A stretch of DNA of 64,000 nucleotides from positions 1 through 64,000 of the forward strand of contig WHUZ01000111.1 of the NCBI GenBank assembly GCA_015179045.1. Reading direction: 5' to 3'. This document shows, in pieces, positions 53,520 to 63,100 of the stretch; position 1 is the stretch's first letter, and every line of letters begins with the position of its first letter. Both the position numbers and the translations under genes were made by a program. The DNA comes from Kalaharituber pfeilii (taxonomy: Eukaryota; Ascomycota; Pezizomycetes; Pezizales; Pezizaceae). The notes beneath the pieces are model-generated. The model ran no database searches. It had not been told where the DNA came from and saw only the letters and a program-made list of their open reading frames with translations.

Positions 53520-54500
53520 TAATGTCGCTATATACATGAGAGCATAAAAGATGGTGAAATAAATACGCGCGGTATCTGAAAGAATAATAGGTGGCGAAAT
53601 AAATACACCTGGAAAGAATGGGAGATGGTGAAATAAACTCATGCGATATTTGGCCTCAATCGGAGAGAAGAATAGACTGCGAAATAAATACACATAGAAA
53701 GAATAATAGTTGTAAATAAATAGACGCGATATGTGACCTAAATTTGAAAAAGTAATAGCTGGGCGAAATGAACACACGCGGAAAGAATAATAGGTGGTGA
53801 ATAAATACGCGCGATACGCGACCTCAAATAATAGGTGGGCAAAATAAATACACGTGGAAAGAATAATAGGTGGTGAGATGAATAGCCGGGTATGTGACCG
53901 CAGTCCCTACGCGTGGATATTTGTCGGGGTTTAAATACTAAAAGAGTATACCTAAATGGTCTGGACCGGTCTGGACCAGCCTGAACCGTCTGAAACGGCC
54001 TGAATAGCATCAACCAATCAGTAACTGCATTTTGGCCTTTGATCATCGAGATCAGCATATATCCCTGAAATCATGACAACCAATTAGCAGCCGAAGCACT
54101 GCCTTGGCCACATATCTATAATTTTAGACCATATAATGTACGTAATAGTTAACTGAATTGAGCAATTTCCATTATGATAGCTAGCAATAGGTGATCTTGC
54201 GACTGTGCGTATACATGTAAGATGGTCATGATAACCCTTAAATAGTTTTACAGAGTGTAGGTACTATAGGTGCGAAACTGAGAGGATGGAATTGAGAAGA
54301 TATGGACTGCGAAAAGTGGAAGGAGAATGTAGTGCACTCTGCTATGGCACGATGTGTGAGTTAGATTCAGCGGGTGCCTACCTCTACATAGATGATTAGA
54401 ATGAGAACACAGAACGCAGTTAAAACAGACAGCAAAGTGAACTGAAATCTCTAGTAAAATAATTCCCTTAGCACACAGGCTCAAACTGGTGATGCTATTG
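53520..54500. other. hAT interior, no gene
   Basis: AT-richer sequence with loosely repeated words (GGTGAAATAAATACACGCG, GAAAGAATAATAGGTG) at 53540-53890. No transposase motif on either strand. Confidence 0.45.
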
Positions 54501-54517
54501 AGTATTTACGTGAGTAT

Positions 54518-54545
54518 TTTTTTTTTTTTTTATATCATTAATCGC
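54518..54545 (-). mobile_element. 28-bp clade-A LINE tail insertion
   Basis: The minus strand consists only of GCGATTAATGATATA plus poly(A). It is bracketed by tttacgtgagtat (54505-54517, 54546-54558), a perfect 12-13-bp TSD. It is the shortest insertion in the window, and its 5' end is at the 3' arm of the tail hairpin. Confidence 0.85.
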
Positions 54546-54610
54546 TTTACGTGAGTATGGCCTGAACCAGCCTGAATGGCCTGAACCGGCCTGAATGGCC
54601 TGAACCGGCC

Positions 54611-56059
54611 TTTTTTTTTTTTTTTTTTTTTATTTCATTACTCGCGTGCCGCCCTATGGGCTATGGCGAGGTATATATAAAGAGCTAACTAAAAGGAAAT
54701 TCGCTAAGTACATGTGTGTGGACCGGGGACCGAGCCTCCCTATTCCCTCTTTCTGTTCGGCTCGTACTCCTCCGATCTCAGCCACTTCCCCCCGAGTCTG
54801 ACCTTCCCGATTTCCACCCTTGTCTTTGTGTATACCACGATCGAACTTGCCTTCTTTCCTTCCTCCTCTAGGGTTGTCTTCCTTCGCAACCATCTGATGC
54901 CCGTGGTGGCTTTGTCTAACCCTTTGTTGTCTTCTTCCAGCCACTTCCTTACCTTCTCCAAATCCTTTCTCAAGGCGACGCCGTGTATGACGATGCCTAT
55001 CGTAGATCGGGGAGGGGGGCGGCTGGTGCGGGGTGTCTGATTGCGTGGGCGGGATGGTGCTGGTGCGGGGGGGAGGGCGGGTGTTGGGATCGGGTCGGGG
55101 GTTGGTGTGGGTGTTGTGGGGCTTGGGGAAGCCGCCTGCTTTCCGACCGGGGCAGAGGGTGTCTTTGTCGTTTTCTTTGTCTTTTTTCTCTTCGTCTTTG
55201 TCTTTTGGGTCGGAGGTGTTTGTACTGTTGTTTCACAGTACGTGATGGGGCTGAAGCCTAATGTTGGTGGTGACGGTGCCGGGGTCGCCACAATGTCTAT
55301 TGTCGAGATGGGGCTGAGCCCCAGTGTCTGTTGTGGTGGTGGGGCCTCCGGAAGTGGGTCGTCGGGGTCTCCCGCTTCTATGTCGAACTCGGTGTATATG
55401 TCGTCGCAGAATTCTATCAGTAAAAACGCCCCTTCCTTCGGGTCCGAGGCGTTTCCTGTCTTTTTCTCCCAGGACCGTTTCCACCTTGCGGCTAATACAG
55501 TGCCCCAGTCAAGGCCAACGCTACGTAGCGTTCCCCTGATGGTCTCCCAGTCTGCGATTGAGGACGGGGGGGCCGTCTCCTTCGCTGCGGCAGTCTCTTC
55601 TACCCTCTGGGGGGCGGCGGTCTCTTTCCTTTGTGTCTCGACCCATTGTGCCACGGGGTCGGGTGCGGGGGCGGGCACGGGGTCGGGTGCGGGGGCGGGC
55701 ACGGGGCCGGGGCGGGGAGGCGGTGGACGGGGGCCGGTCTTTGTCTTTTTCGGCATTCCTATTGGCTAGTGGTTGGTGATCCGGGTCTGTCTATTGGATC
55801 TTGGCGACGGCAGGGGTGTGGGTGATTTGCTGGCAACGGTGGTGGTGAGCTGAAGAATCCTCGAAATTTCACCCCTCGGGGGAAATTCGTAGTATCGGGT
55901 ATTTAGGGAAGAAAATTAGATCAAAAGACTCAGCTCGCTGAGAGCTTTCGATCTATGTAAGTTTCAGCGGGGGGGACGTTGCGGTTATGGAGTCGCTTCC
56001 AAACGCTCGTCCTGAGGTGGTTGAGGCGACTTGTTCAACTAGAACAGTCTCATCACTTC
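54611..56059 (-). mobile_element. ORF1-only clade-A LINE, 1.45 kb, apparently with 5' UTR
   Basis: On the minus strand it has about 300 bp of leader, a 338-codon ORF1 (55756-54740), a 60-bp 3' region, the tail CTCGCCATAGCCCATAGGGC..GCGAG and poly(A) at 54611-54632. Both sides carry GGCCTGAACCGGCCTGAATG repeats, so the TSD (up to 33 bp) cannot be delimited exactly. There is no ORF2 sequence. It is the longest member of the group at 895-1312 and 51500-52221. Confidence 0.85.
54740..55756 (-). CDS. LINE ORF1 protein (RNA-binding), lacking zinc knuckles
   Basis: 338 codons from ATG 55756, intact. Residues 1-45 are Pro/Ala repeats (PAPAPDPVPAPAPDP). About 60-130 contain a folded-looking part (ADWETIRGTLRSVGLDWGTV, FLLIEFCDDIYTEF). 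About 145-245 are Thr/Pro/Lys-rich and probably disordered. The last ~90 residues (TIGIVIHGVALRKDLEKVRK ... VEIGKVRLGGKWLRSEEYEP) match the RNA-binding RRM-like region of fungal LINE ORF1 proteins. It stops after EEYEPNRKRE, before the CCHC knuckles that ORF1 proteins usually carry (compare 59860-60020). It could bind its own RNA while relying on an ORF2 in trans. Confidence 0.8.
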   Translation of the reverse strand: MPKKTKTGPRPPPPRPGPVPAPAPDPVPAPAPDPVAQWVETQRKETAAPQRVEETAAAKETAPPSSIADWETIRGTLRSVGLDWGTVLAARWKRSWEKKTGNASDPKEGAFLLIEFCDDIYTEFDIEAGDPDDPLPEAPPPQQTLGLSPISTIDIVATPAPSPPTLGFSPITYCETTVQTPPTQKTKTKRKKTKKTTKTPSAPVGKQAASPSPTTPTPTPDPIPTPALPPAPAPSRPRNQTPRTSRPPPRSTIGIVIHGVALRKDLEKVRKWLEEDNKGLDKATTGIRWLRRKTTLEEEGKKASSIVVYTKTRVEIGKVRLGGKWLRSEEYEPNRKRE

Positions 56060-56460
56060 GGCCTGAACCGGCCTGAATGGCCTGAACCGGCCTGAATGGC
56101 CTGAATCGGCCTGCATGTTTCAGGCCGGTCCAGGCCGGTCCAGGCCGGCCCAGGCCATCAGAAGCTCCGCCGGGGCCGCCCCAGGCGGTTTCAGGCCTGG
56201 CCGGTTGGGAACACTGTTTGGGGAGCAGGAGAAGGGTATCCACGCTGGCGGGAATTCTGGGAACAAGGGACTACGGCAGTGGAGATACCAGATAGGGAAG
56301 GAGACCTCTCCCGAATGCAGGTGGTGCGGAAGAGACTATGAAAATTTTGAGCACATCATGAGAGGGTGTGAAGCGTGGAGGAACGGGGAACGACCGAATG
56401 ACACTGCGACGCTTTCCAACACCGATTCTACCACTTGGTCGCGACGCCGCAACTGAGGGG

Positions 56461-56772
56461 TGCCCCGCATCGAAAATTACATCAACGTGAAGCTCGGGAC
56501 CGCCCGAGCAAGTATTTCGGCCTTTTCTACGGGATTGAGCCACAGCGTTTGGCAGAGGTGGGAGAACAGTGGAAGTGATCAGAATCCATTGTTCTACTCC
56601 TTCTTTACGCCAAGTATATTAAAGCAGCACAGGAGACACTGCAACAAAGAAATACAACGCGCCGTTTGCAACCGAGAGCCGCACTAACGGGACGCTTGCA
56701 AGCACCAAACAACACGCTGCCTTAACGACCAGAGGCCAACATCGTCTACAGGAGTTTGGCAGCAGAAGAATT
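56461..56772 (+). other. Junction and probable 5' UTR of the clade-B LINE
   Basis: No gene. Somewhere in this stretch the clade-A LINE flank gives way to the leader of the clade-B LINE; the exact start is not marked by a TSD that I can see. Sequence just before ATG 56773 is purine-rich (GGCAGCAGAAGAATT). Confidence 0.5.
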
Positions 56773-59700
56773 ATGGGGCAAGATAAAGGAAAAGGAAAGA
56801 AAGAGGCAGGCAGATTGATATCTAGAATGGAAAGCGAAGGGAATGTGGGGCTGTTTCGCCCAGTAAAGGAGTGGGAAAAGAGGTTTACAGTGATCACTGG
56901 AGGCAGGCAATTCGATGTGGAAGGGGCCACAGACTGGTGCCAATTCACAGGATACCAGACTGCAAAGGTGGAGGACGCCCTCCAGCAGGCTGTAAGAAAT
57001 GCAACAGCCCTTTTGACTGCAAAGGGGGCAGTAGGAGTGCATGAAGTATGGAGCCAAGCAGAGGTTGGCCAACAGTTTTATAGCACATACAGCGAGTGAA
57101 GCAGCATGGGTTGAATGGGCACATATTATCAGGGAGGGAATTGCGATACAGGAGGGAGAGGCTGAACAAGGAAATAAGGTGAGGAGAGTTATCAGAGAAG
57201 ATGACATTGAGGATGTCATCTACGTAGGTGGTAGAGTGACCCAAACAATTCAAACCCCACACTACAGAAAGGGCGGTCTCGACCAGCAGGAAACTGGAAG
57301 CAGTGAGCAGAAGGGCGGTCTCGACCAGCAGGAAACTGGAAGCAGTGAGCAGATGGAGGTAGACTTTGAGACCCACATCACAGCAGATGGTACCAGGAAA
57401 CGGAAGCGCGATGGTGAGTTGGCTGGAGATCAACTAGTGAGAGAGACTCTTGAATTGAAGGACAGCAGCAAAGTGGAGAAAGCAAAGGAAGTAGAAAAAA
57501 ACAGAGGAAGTAGAAGTAGAGGAACCTGGGGAGCTGGAAGGAGCAGATGCAATCCAAGTTCTACAATTGCTGCATGACCTCAAGATCCTCAAAGAAGCGT
57601 GGGAAAAGCGCAAGGGAGTAGGAGCAGTACGAAGCGCATCAGGTGTTGGCGATGCTGCAGCCCGATTAGGTGACATTATTGAAAATCGAAAAGGAGCTGA
57701 TGGCAAAGGGTGGAGAGAAGTAGAAGACTTCTTGCGAACTGAAAACCAGCCTGAAGACAAAGTTAAGGCACTACGGGAGTGTGAAAAGTGGTGGAAGAAG
57801 GAAAAGGAAAACCAGAAGGCAAGAGAAACAAGTGCAATCAATCAAAGGCTCAGAAGGTTGGAAGAGAGTCTTGCAAGTGTAGTTGTCAAGCTAGGAGTTG
57901 CCTCCATCGAGGAAAAAGATGCAGCAAAACGGAAGGAGGAGGAAGTCAAGAAGAGGAACCGTGAGGTTGAGGCAAGAAGAGCAGCTGAGAAGGCCTTAGC
58001 AAAAGCGAAAGCTCTAGAAGAAAAGGATCAAGCCCAACGAAAGAAGTCAGAAAAGGATGCCCAAGAGGCAGCAGATCGAGAAAAACAAAGATTGGACATA
58101 GTACAGGGTGCGAAAATTGCAGCTGATGAAGCAGATGTGGAACTTAAGCGAAAAGAGCTTGCAGTCTATGATATAAAGAAGAAAAGTAGCACAGCTGCAG
58201 AGATAAAGAGAGCAGAAGAGGAGGTACAGGAAGCTGCTACAAAGGCTTCGGAGGCCAGAGTAGCTGCAGAACACGCAGAAACAGGTACAACCAGAGCTGA
58301 GGGTAGCTCCTGGCAGGTAGTTGGCACTACTAAGATGCGCAAGTGGGTGATGATTTCACTACACAAGGAGGTATCAGCAGGTACAACAGAGGAAGCAAAA
58401 CAAAAACAATTAGAAGCAGCAAATACAGCTCTTCGAGCATTAGAACGAGGGGAGAAGAGAAGGCTCTTCCGAGTAGTAGGTATCAAGGAGAATGCCATGG
58501 TTTCGAGGTATGAGAGGAGATGGCATATCATTGAAGCACCCTGGGCGATGGAAGAAGCAGAAGTAGTAAGAATACTACAGTGTCAGCTGGAGGCTGTATT
58601 TGGAGGGGACCTACTGAATGTTTGGGCTGAGCAATCAGGGACAGTTCCCCTAATCGCGAAGGGAGTTCCTGTAGAGGGGCTCTCTAATAGAAGGCAGCTG
58701 CATGAGGCCCTTGCAGCAGAAAACATAACTACTAGTGGCATTTTCGGAGCGAGATGGCCGGAGAGAGTTGGTCCAAACGCATGGCAAACAATGAGAACTA
58801 CAGCAGTTAAAAGCGGGAGCCGGAGCATGCTGGGGGCAAACGAAGGAACCGTGGTACCTGGGGGAGGAGGCGACAGTGAATGATGCGGAGCTGGTGGCGA
58901 TAAGCGAGGTGATGGGGAGGGTGGAGGGTGAGTTGCTGATATTGACAGACTCGAGGCACGCGATCAGGAGAATGAAGGCGATAGCGAGGGGAGTCCCAAC
59001 ACACGACGGTGCGACGAACAAGCTGAGAAAAGCATGGGAGGAGAGGGTGGGGAGGGGGGACATAGACGTGGCGGTTATGTGGGTGAAGGCTCACGTAGGC
59101 ATAGAGGGGAACGAAGAGGCAGACAGGGTGGCGGGTTGGGGGACAGCCTTGCAATATAAGGCGGAGGTGGTTACAGAGGCGGGGCAGAGACAGATGCTCA
59201 GGAGAGAGAGAGCGGAAGAGAGGAACAGGTTAGACTTGGCGTACAGACCTTTAGAAAGGTTAGGCAGGGAAGTTAGCCGACTAGCGGGGCTCCTGGGAGG
59301 GAAGGGGCTGAGGGCGTGGAGGTGGAAGATTGGGGAAGGGGATGGGCCAGAATGCAGATGGTGTGGAGAAGCTGAGGAGACGACTGCCCATCTATTGGGT
59401 GAGTGTAGGGTATGGAAGAGGAGGTGGCCAGGGGGTGAAGAGCATGTGAGGAACCCTCCGAAGAGGAGGGAAGGGGAGAGAGACAGGCTAGGGACTCTTA
59501 TAGAAATGTTGGGGGAGTGAGGGGGGGAGGAGGGGGGAGTGAGGAGGGGATATATATATCTAACTTTTTCGTATGTAACTAGCACAACATCGCCATAGCC
59601 CTTAGGGCGGCAAGCGATTAAATGATATAAAAAAAAAAAAAAAAAAAAAATACAGCAGTTAAGTTTGAGGTAACCAGTGTACAGGAAGCAGAAAGACTAG

Positions 59701-60116
59701 TTAAAGAGGGAGTGAAGCTTGGAAATGACCTCCGAAAGGTAGAAGTTTACAAGCCACTAGCAGTGAGAGAGTCTGCACCCGCTAAAGGAGGAGTAAATGC
59801 AAGCTCTCTACCAGTACCGGTACCAACACCAGTATCGGTACCAGCAGCAGCCTTCGAAAGAACATGCTGGCAGTGTGGCAGGAAGGGACATCAGCAGAGA
59901 GAGTGCACACACCAGCCGCCGAGGGCCTACCAAAGTCAGAAACAACAGGGAGTCAAAGCAGCCAGTAGGACGTGCTGGCAGTGTGGTGGTATGGGGCACC
60001 AGCGAAGGGAGTGTGCAACTGTATCTACTAGAGACTCTTTGAAGAGGCCAGGGCTAGGGCCAGAGCTGGCGAGCTATATGCCAGCAGGGAAGCGGTTCCG
60101 ACGTAATGGTTACTGA
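56773..60116 (+). pseudogene. Clade-B LINE ORF1 (Gag-like), two frameshifts and one insertion
   Basis: It reads from ATG 56773 (MGQDKGKGKKEAGRLIS) and changes frame near 57095 (one extra base) and again at an A7 run near 57493. It then stays open to 58810, where an 840-bp clade-A LINE interrupts, and resumes at 59651 to TGA 60114-60116. The product has a globular start, a duplicated 42-bp segment (57270-57353, GGLDQQETGSSEQ twice), a long Ala/Lys/Glu coiled coil (about 57840-58290), an RRM-like domain (about 58310-59770) and two CCHC knuckles, CWQCGRKGHQQREC and CWQCGGMGHQRREC. It would package LINE RNA. Both frameshifts are single-base and could be sequencing artefacts. Confidence 0.85.
58811..59650 (+). 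mobile_element. 5'-truncated clade-A LINE, 840 bp, inside ORF1
   Basis: Bracketed by the perfect 12-bp TSD tacagcagttaa (58799-58810, 59651-59662). It starts within RNase H just after the first catalytic motif and reads TVNDAELVAISEVMGRVEGE, LTDSRHA, GNEEADRVAG, then CRWCGEAEETTAHLLGEC and a stop at 59520. The tail ATCGCCATAGCCCTTAGGGC..GCGAT and poly(A) follow. The RNase H part is open, but the first Asp motif is missing. Confidence 0.95.
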
Positions 60117-63100
60117 ACAGAGGATGAAGGTGGCATTCCAGAATGTTGGAGGTTCTCTCAGAAATAGTGATATTATTCTGGAATGGGCAAATAGAGAGAA
60201 AGTAGATGTGATCTTTATAGGAGAAGCATGGGTTGCAGAGAAAGGAGGAGAGTGGGTCACAACAAGGCATCCAGCTTATGAGGTCATCAGCCGAGTTGAA
60301 AGTGGCAAGAGGGTAGTGGCTCATGCAAGGAAAGGGACCCAGGAGTGGAAAGTGATTGAAGAGCCGAAAGGGTGGGTCTGGTGTGAGGTAGAAGGAGGTG
60401 GCAGAGCGGGAGGGGTATATATCCATCCAGATACGAATTTGGAGACCTTGGAGGATTGGATGGACAGATGGGGAAGGCTGAGAGGCCCAGGAGGCCTGCA
60501 GTCTAGCACAGTACTACTGGGGGACTTTAATGCACACCATCCAGCATGGTCCAAACTAGACAGAGGGCCTGACCCAAGGGGAAGGGCACTCAAAGAGGGT
60601 TTGGAAGGCACAGGGTGGCTTCTGGAAACAAGAAAAGGGGTTTCAACATGGGCAAGAGAAGTTGAAGGGCAGGTCAGAGAGAGTGTTCTAGATCTAGTCT
60701 GGAAGTATGGGGAATTTGGATGGCAAAACGAAGATCCAGAGTGGTTATGTGGAGACCATGCAGTAGTCTGGGGGACTTGTAGTAGCAACCAAGGCAAAAC
60801 TGCAATAAGAAGAGGAGTGGATTGGGATAAGGCAGAAGATTTGATCCAAGAAATCATGCAAAAGAAGGCTTCAGAACAATGGGAGTGGTACCGAAGCCTT
60901 GAAGGAGGGACTGCATATGAGAAGACCTGCAAGCTTCGAGAGAGTCTGAAGAGGGAGATACGTGCATCATCAAGAAGTAAGTTGTGGTGGGATAAGGAGG
61001 TAGAAGAGGCAGCGAAGGCAGTGAGGAAGGAGGGCCGAGGGGGTAAGGGACAGGGAGCCAAAGCATGGGAGAGAGCCAGACTCCTACGGTGGAAAGAGCG
61101 GGTTAAGACCCTCAAGTATATCATAAGACGAAAGAAAAAGGAGTGCTGGGAACAGTTTAAAGAGGAAAACAGCTCTAGGGACCCATGGGATGTGATCCGA
61201 GTAGCAAAGGACCCTTGGAAGTTAAGAGGAAAAATGGGTGACCTTGTAGGTGACAATGGTGATATATGGAGGACAGACGAGGAGAAGGTGAGAGGCCTGG
61301 TACAGAGAAACTTCAAATATCAGGCGACGTCGGATCCGCCAGCAGTGTCAACCTCGCCTGCGGCATTAACTTCACTGGCAGTATCAAATTCACCGGCAAC
61401 GTCAAATCCAAATTTGCCGACGGTATCGAATTCGCGAGCGGTGTCGAATTCGCCGGCAGTGTCGAATTCACCAGTAGTGTCGAATTCGCTAGCGGCATCG
61501 AATTTACAGGCGGCATCAATTTCACTGGCAACATTGGACCTACCAGTGAACTCGGGCCCGCAGAGCCTGACAGACGAATGGACCTCCAATGTAAAAAAGC
61601 TGACTGAGAGGCTATGCAAGGCACTTGCAGGCACCTCGAGCCGTTCAGCTCCAGGGCCTGATGGCATCAGCTATAGATTCATTAAGCTGGTCAATAAAAC
61701 AGTGCTAGGAGGGCAGTTAATGAAGGAGCTGGCTGTTGAGCTGGCTGCAGCCAGGATGCCGAAGGATTGGCAATTCAGCAAGGTGATCATGATCCCGAAG
61801 TCTGGCAGGGATCTTACGCAAGCAAAGAGCTGGAGGCCTATTCAACTCATTAATTGTGTGGGAAAACTGATGGAGAAGGTGGTTGCTGATGACTTGCAAG
61901 AAGCTGGACTATTCCACCATGGGCAGTTTGGAGGAGTGAGAGGAAGGTCTGCAATTGATGCCTTATTCCGGGCAGTTGTGAAGAGCCAGAGAGCCTTGGC
62001 ACGTGGCGGTGGGGCAGTGTGGATTATGGAGGATGTCAAGGGAGGCTTTGGGAACACACGTTGGGATATGGTCAAGCACCGAGTACAGGGTTCTAAAGCT
62101 GAGAAATGGTTGTCCTGGTTAGAAACCTTCTTCCGGGAGCGAGAGTTTGAGGTGGAATGGGATGGACAGGTGAGGGGCAATGGCAGATCGAATGTAGGTG
62201 TGCCGCAGGGCTCGCCTTTATCCCCAGTTGTGTTCCTCTTGTACATGGCACCAATTCTAGAAGAGATGGAAACAAAGGTAGCTGCAACAGTGAGAGACTG
62301 TGAAGTGGAGCTGCCCTCATTTGTAGATGATATGAACTGTGTTATTCTGGATTGGGAAGGAGGAAAGGATATGAGGAGAATTGGGGAGAGAATTGCAGGA
62401 GTAGTCAGGGAGGTTGCTGAAGCTCACGATCTACCACTGGAGACCTCAAAGGAGGAGGTCCTAGTCATGGGTAAGAAGGCCAAGAGAAGGGCAGATGTTG
62501 AGAGGTGCAAGTGGCTAGGGGTGATTTGCGATAGCACTCTTGATTTCGACCTCCACTGGAAAAGCCGGATCGATAAAGCCAGGAAACTCATGGGCGCGCT
62601 GTCTGGGCTAGGCAACTCTCAATGGGGTATGAGTCCTATCTCATGGAGAAAGGCTTATACAGGCATGGTAAGGGCAGTGGCCCTTTGGGGGTCCGAAATT
62701 GGGTGGAGAGGCCAGAAGCAGTGGAGAGAGGAGTTTGAGAAGTTGCAGTATCAAGCACTCCGCAGATGCACTGGTGCAGTCCGAGGGGCAGCGAGAATAA
62801 AGGTCGAGGCCATTGCTGGAGTAGAGAGTGTAACGACGATTCTCGATCAAGGCCAAGCAAGGTATGCACTAAGATCAGTGAGGGACCCTACAGGAGTCAG
62901 AGATTTATGGCCGGAAAGCTTCACTGGAATGGTAGCCTCAGACCCAGACAGAGAGGGGGAGAGGGGGAGGGACTGGAGAGACTTTAGCTTGAGTTACGCT
63001 ACAGACCAAAATGATGGGTTTCAGTCAGTAGCTGGAAAGATTGCCAGCACTCTCGAGGTCAATGAGGAGGAGAGAGTGTCCTGGGGGCGAGATGTACACC

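Larger units (their letters stand above)
53340..56216. mobile_element. Non-autonomous hAT-like element with nested LINEs, 2.9 kb
   Basis: The ends are CAGTGTTCCCAACGGGCC and GGCCGGTTGGGAACACTG, an imperfect inverted repeat. The 8-bp TSD tttgggga is perfect (53332-53339, 56217-56224), the hAT signature. Dense GGCCTGGCC/CCGGCCTGAA subterminal repeats flank both ends (53350-53510, 54555-54610, 56060-56190), resembling transposase-binding clusters of hAT elements. No transposase frame exists. Two clade-A LINE insertions (28 bp and 1.45 kb) lie inside; without them the element is about 1.4 kb. A shorter relative is at 31786-32642. Confidence 0.9.
52500..56460 (+). mobile_element. Clade-A LINE fragment split by a hAT-like element
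   Basis: The left part (52500-53339) encodes the RT-RNase H connection (LEKWQYGVAREIVGAPWGTR) and RNase H (IYTDGSRREDKTGAG, VITDSRV, GNTRADMAAKDA), with a frameshift near 52805. Reading is lost at 53340, where the hAT-like element starts. After it, at 56225, the C-terminus resumes with LRQWRYQIGKETSPECRWCG and ENFEHIMRGC. The 5' end and TSD of this LINE were not found; the usual tail is not evident after 56460. Confidence 0.8.

Noticed and set aside
54983..55769. Gly/Val-rich plus-strand ORFs
   Set aside because: They are antisense of the Pro/Ala-rich ORF1 at 54740-55756, created by its codon pattern.
35100..59650. Poly(T)/poly(A) runs as transcription terminators
   Set aside because: Most are LINE poly(A) tails with adjoining tail hairpins and TSDs. 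Only the run after the 5S gene is kept as a terminator.
60321..61316. 331-codon minus-strand ORF
   Set aside because: It is the antisense of the intact LINE ORF2 endonuclease and linker, whose motifs leave no doubt about the coding strand.
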